DNA of 64,000 nucleotides, taken from the NCBI GenBank assembly GCA_050953445.1, contig JBMNMS010000001.1, positions 310,001-374,000 on the forward strand. The letters are read 5' to 3'. A program made the translations under genes and the position numbers. The DNA comes from JBMNMS01 sp050953445 (GTDB taxonomy: Bacteria > Bacillota > Clostridia > Peptostreptococcales > Anaerovoracaceae). The notes under the pieces were generated by a model. That model had not been told where the DNA came from, did no database searches, and saw only the letters and a program-made list of their open reading frames with translations. Positions 62,944 through 64,000 of the stretch are shown piece by piece. Position 1 is the first letter of the stretch. Each line of letters starts with the position of its first letter.

Positions 62944-64000
62944 TTAGAAGTTTCCCTTTCTGTCCTTGTTAAGGAAGGAAGGAATATCGAAAGCGCCGGT
63001 ACCCTTTTCCCGGAAAATCTCTTCCCCTGGGCCTTCCTCTTCTTCAGGCATCTGTTGATGATCTCCACCGGCTCCGGAAGGTTCAAGTTTTATGATATCA
63101 TCCCGTGCAGGAGCAGGCCTCCCCTCCGGGATTTCCTTAAATGATCCGTCCGGGTTTCGCTCCTCAAATCCTGTGGCGATAACCGTAATAATTATTTCGT
63201 CCTCCAGCTCTTCCCTTACAGATGCTCCGAAAATTACAATGGCATCCTTATCCGCCGCCTTCTCAATATGGTCAGCAGCCTCATTAACCTCCAACATGCC
63301 CAGATCATATCCGCCCATAATATTGAGAAGTATGGCCTTGGCCCCGTTGATGCTTGTTTCAAGCAAGGGACTTTCAATGGCAGATTTAACTGCAATTTGA
63401 ACTCTTTCATCGCCAGATCCTCTGCCTACACCCATATGAGCAATTCCCTTATCGCTCATAACAGTCTTAACATCCGCAAAGTCAAGGTTGATAAGACCGG
63501 CTTCCGCAATCAGATCCGCAATACCACGAACACCTTGCTTGAGCACCTCATCAGCCATATTAAAGGCCTCCAGCATGGATGTACCCTTGTCCGACATTTG
63601 AAGCAGCTTATCATTAGGAACCACAACCAGAGAATCCACATACTTTTTCAGGAACTTAATTCCAAGTTCAGCATGCTCTCTTCTCTTTTTTCCTTCAAAT
63701 GTGAAGGGCTTGGTTACCACCCCCACAGTAAGTATTCCTGCCTCCTTCGCTGCCTTTGCGATAACAGGAGCTGCCCCCGTACCTGTGCCGCCGCCCATTC
63801 CCGCTGTAATGAAAACCATATCCGCGCCTTCAAGAAATTTGGTAAGCTCGTCCAGACTTTCTTCAGCGGCTTTTTGGCCAATTTCCGGGTTTGCGCCGGC
63901 CCCCAGACCTTTGGTAAGCTTTTCACCAATCTGTATCTTTGTTTCCGCCATAGATCTTTCCAAGGCCTGATTGTCCGTATTTATTGCAATAAAGCTGGCG
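62944..64000 (-). CDS. ftsZ: Cell division protein FtsZ, 5' end outside window
   Basis: About 351 codons are visible. The gene enters from the right edge already at the strand ASFIAINTDNQALERSMAET, so about 37 N-terminal residues (including the first nucleotide-binding loop) are missing. The tubulin signature GGGTGTGAAP and the T7 loop NLDFADVKTVMSD are clear. The C-terminal conserved peptide DIPSFLNKDRKGNF, the site for FtsA, ZapA-like and other partners, is intact. FtsZ forms the division ring. Confidence 0.97.
   Translation of the reverse strand, partial: ASFIAINTDNQALERSMAETKIQIGEKLTKGLGAGANPEIGQKAAEESLDELTKFLEGADMVFITAGMGGGTGTGAAPVIAKAAKEAGILTVGVVTKPFTFEGKKRREHAELGIKFLKKYVDSLVVVPNDKLLQMSDKGTSMLEAFNMADEVLKQGVRGIADLIAEAGLINLDFADVKTVMSDKGIAHMGVGRGSGDERVQIAVKSAIESPLLETSINGAKAILLNIMGGYDLGMLEVNEAADHIEKAADKDAIVIFGASVREELEDEIIITVIATGFEERNPDGSFKEIPEGRPAPARDDIIKLEPSGAGGDHQQMPEEEEGPGEEIFREKGTGAFDIPSFLNKDRKGNF

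Overview
The window is one stretch of an anaerobic Firmicutes (Clostridia-type) chromosome. Supporting signs are the Gram-positive flagellar genes fliY, flgM, fliW, csrA and flbD, strong purine-rich Shine-Dalgarno sites, sigma-A and sigma-28 promoters, an indolepyruvate:ferredoxin oxidoreductase, and the mutS2-zapA-pheT-pheS-ftsZ neighbourhood. The species cannot be named from sequence reading alone. No insertion sequence, prophage, CRISPR array or rRNA gene was seen.

Region 1 (1-20.6 kb, minus strand) is the early/middle flagellar operon. It runs flgB-flgC-fliE-fliF-fliG-fliH-fliI-fliJ-fliK-flgD-(flagellar operon protein)-flgE-flbD-motA-motB-fliM-fliY-cheY-fliO-fliP-fliQ-fliR-flhB-flhA-fliA and leaves the window inside fliA. 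Genes are packed with many ATGA-type overlaps. fliL is absent between motB and fliM, and flhF/flhG are absent between flhA and fliA.

Region 2 (20.6-27.3 kb, plus strand) is the late, sigma-28 dependent part: flgM-flgN-flgK-flgL-DUF6470-fliW-csrA, then the flagellin gene. The flagellin gene has its own sigma-28 promoter and a structured leader. Region 3 (27.4-29.7 kb, minus) holds an XRE regulator, a FliK-like protein and an FlhB C-terminal homologue. They sit under a sigma-A promoter and diverge from cheA. Region 4 (29.7-34.7 kb, plus) is cheA, then fliD-fliS-fliT-like, both with sigma-28-like promoters.

Region 5 (34.7-41.4 kb) is mixed: an HD-GYP protein followed by a DnaJ-GGDEF fusion with a ruined GGDEF signature, a LysM polysaccharide deacetylase, SelO, an EamA permease and tRNA-Pro(CGG). 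Region 6 (41.5-47.4 kb, minus) is an operon potD-B-C-A-pfkB-ADP-ribosylglycohydrolase. It has a sigma-A promoter and a terminator-like hairpin after potD, and it recalls E. coli yegTUV with an ABC transporter in place of the permease.

Region 7 (47.4-64 kb, minus) is ftsZ (partial), a SpoU-type rRNA methyltransferase, pheS, pheT, an elongated ZapA, mutS2, DUF523, argS, two radical SAM proteins, a TPR protein and iorA-iorB. It mixes housekeeping genes with uncharacterised radical SAM enzymes. The most promising leads are the pot-pfkB-ADP-ribosylglycohydrolase operon, the DnaJ-GGDEF/HD-GYP pair, the second FliK/FlhB-like pair, and a radical SAM protein with a CX4CX2C cluster motif.
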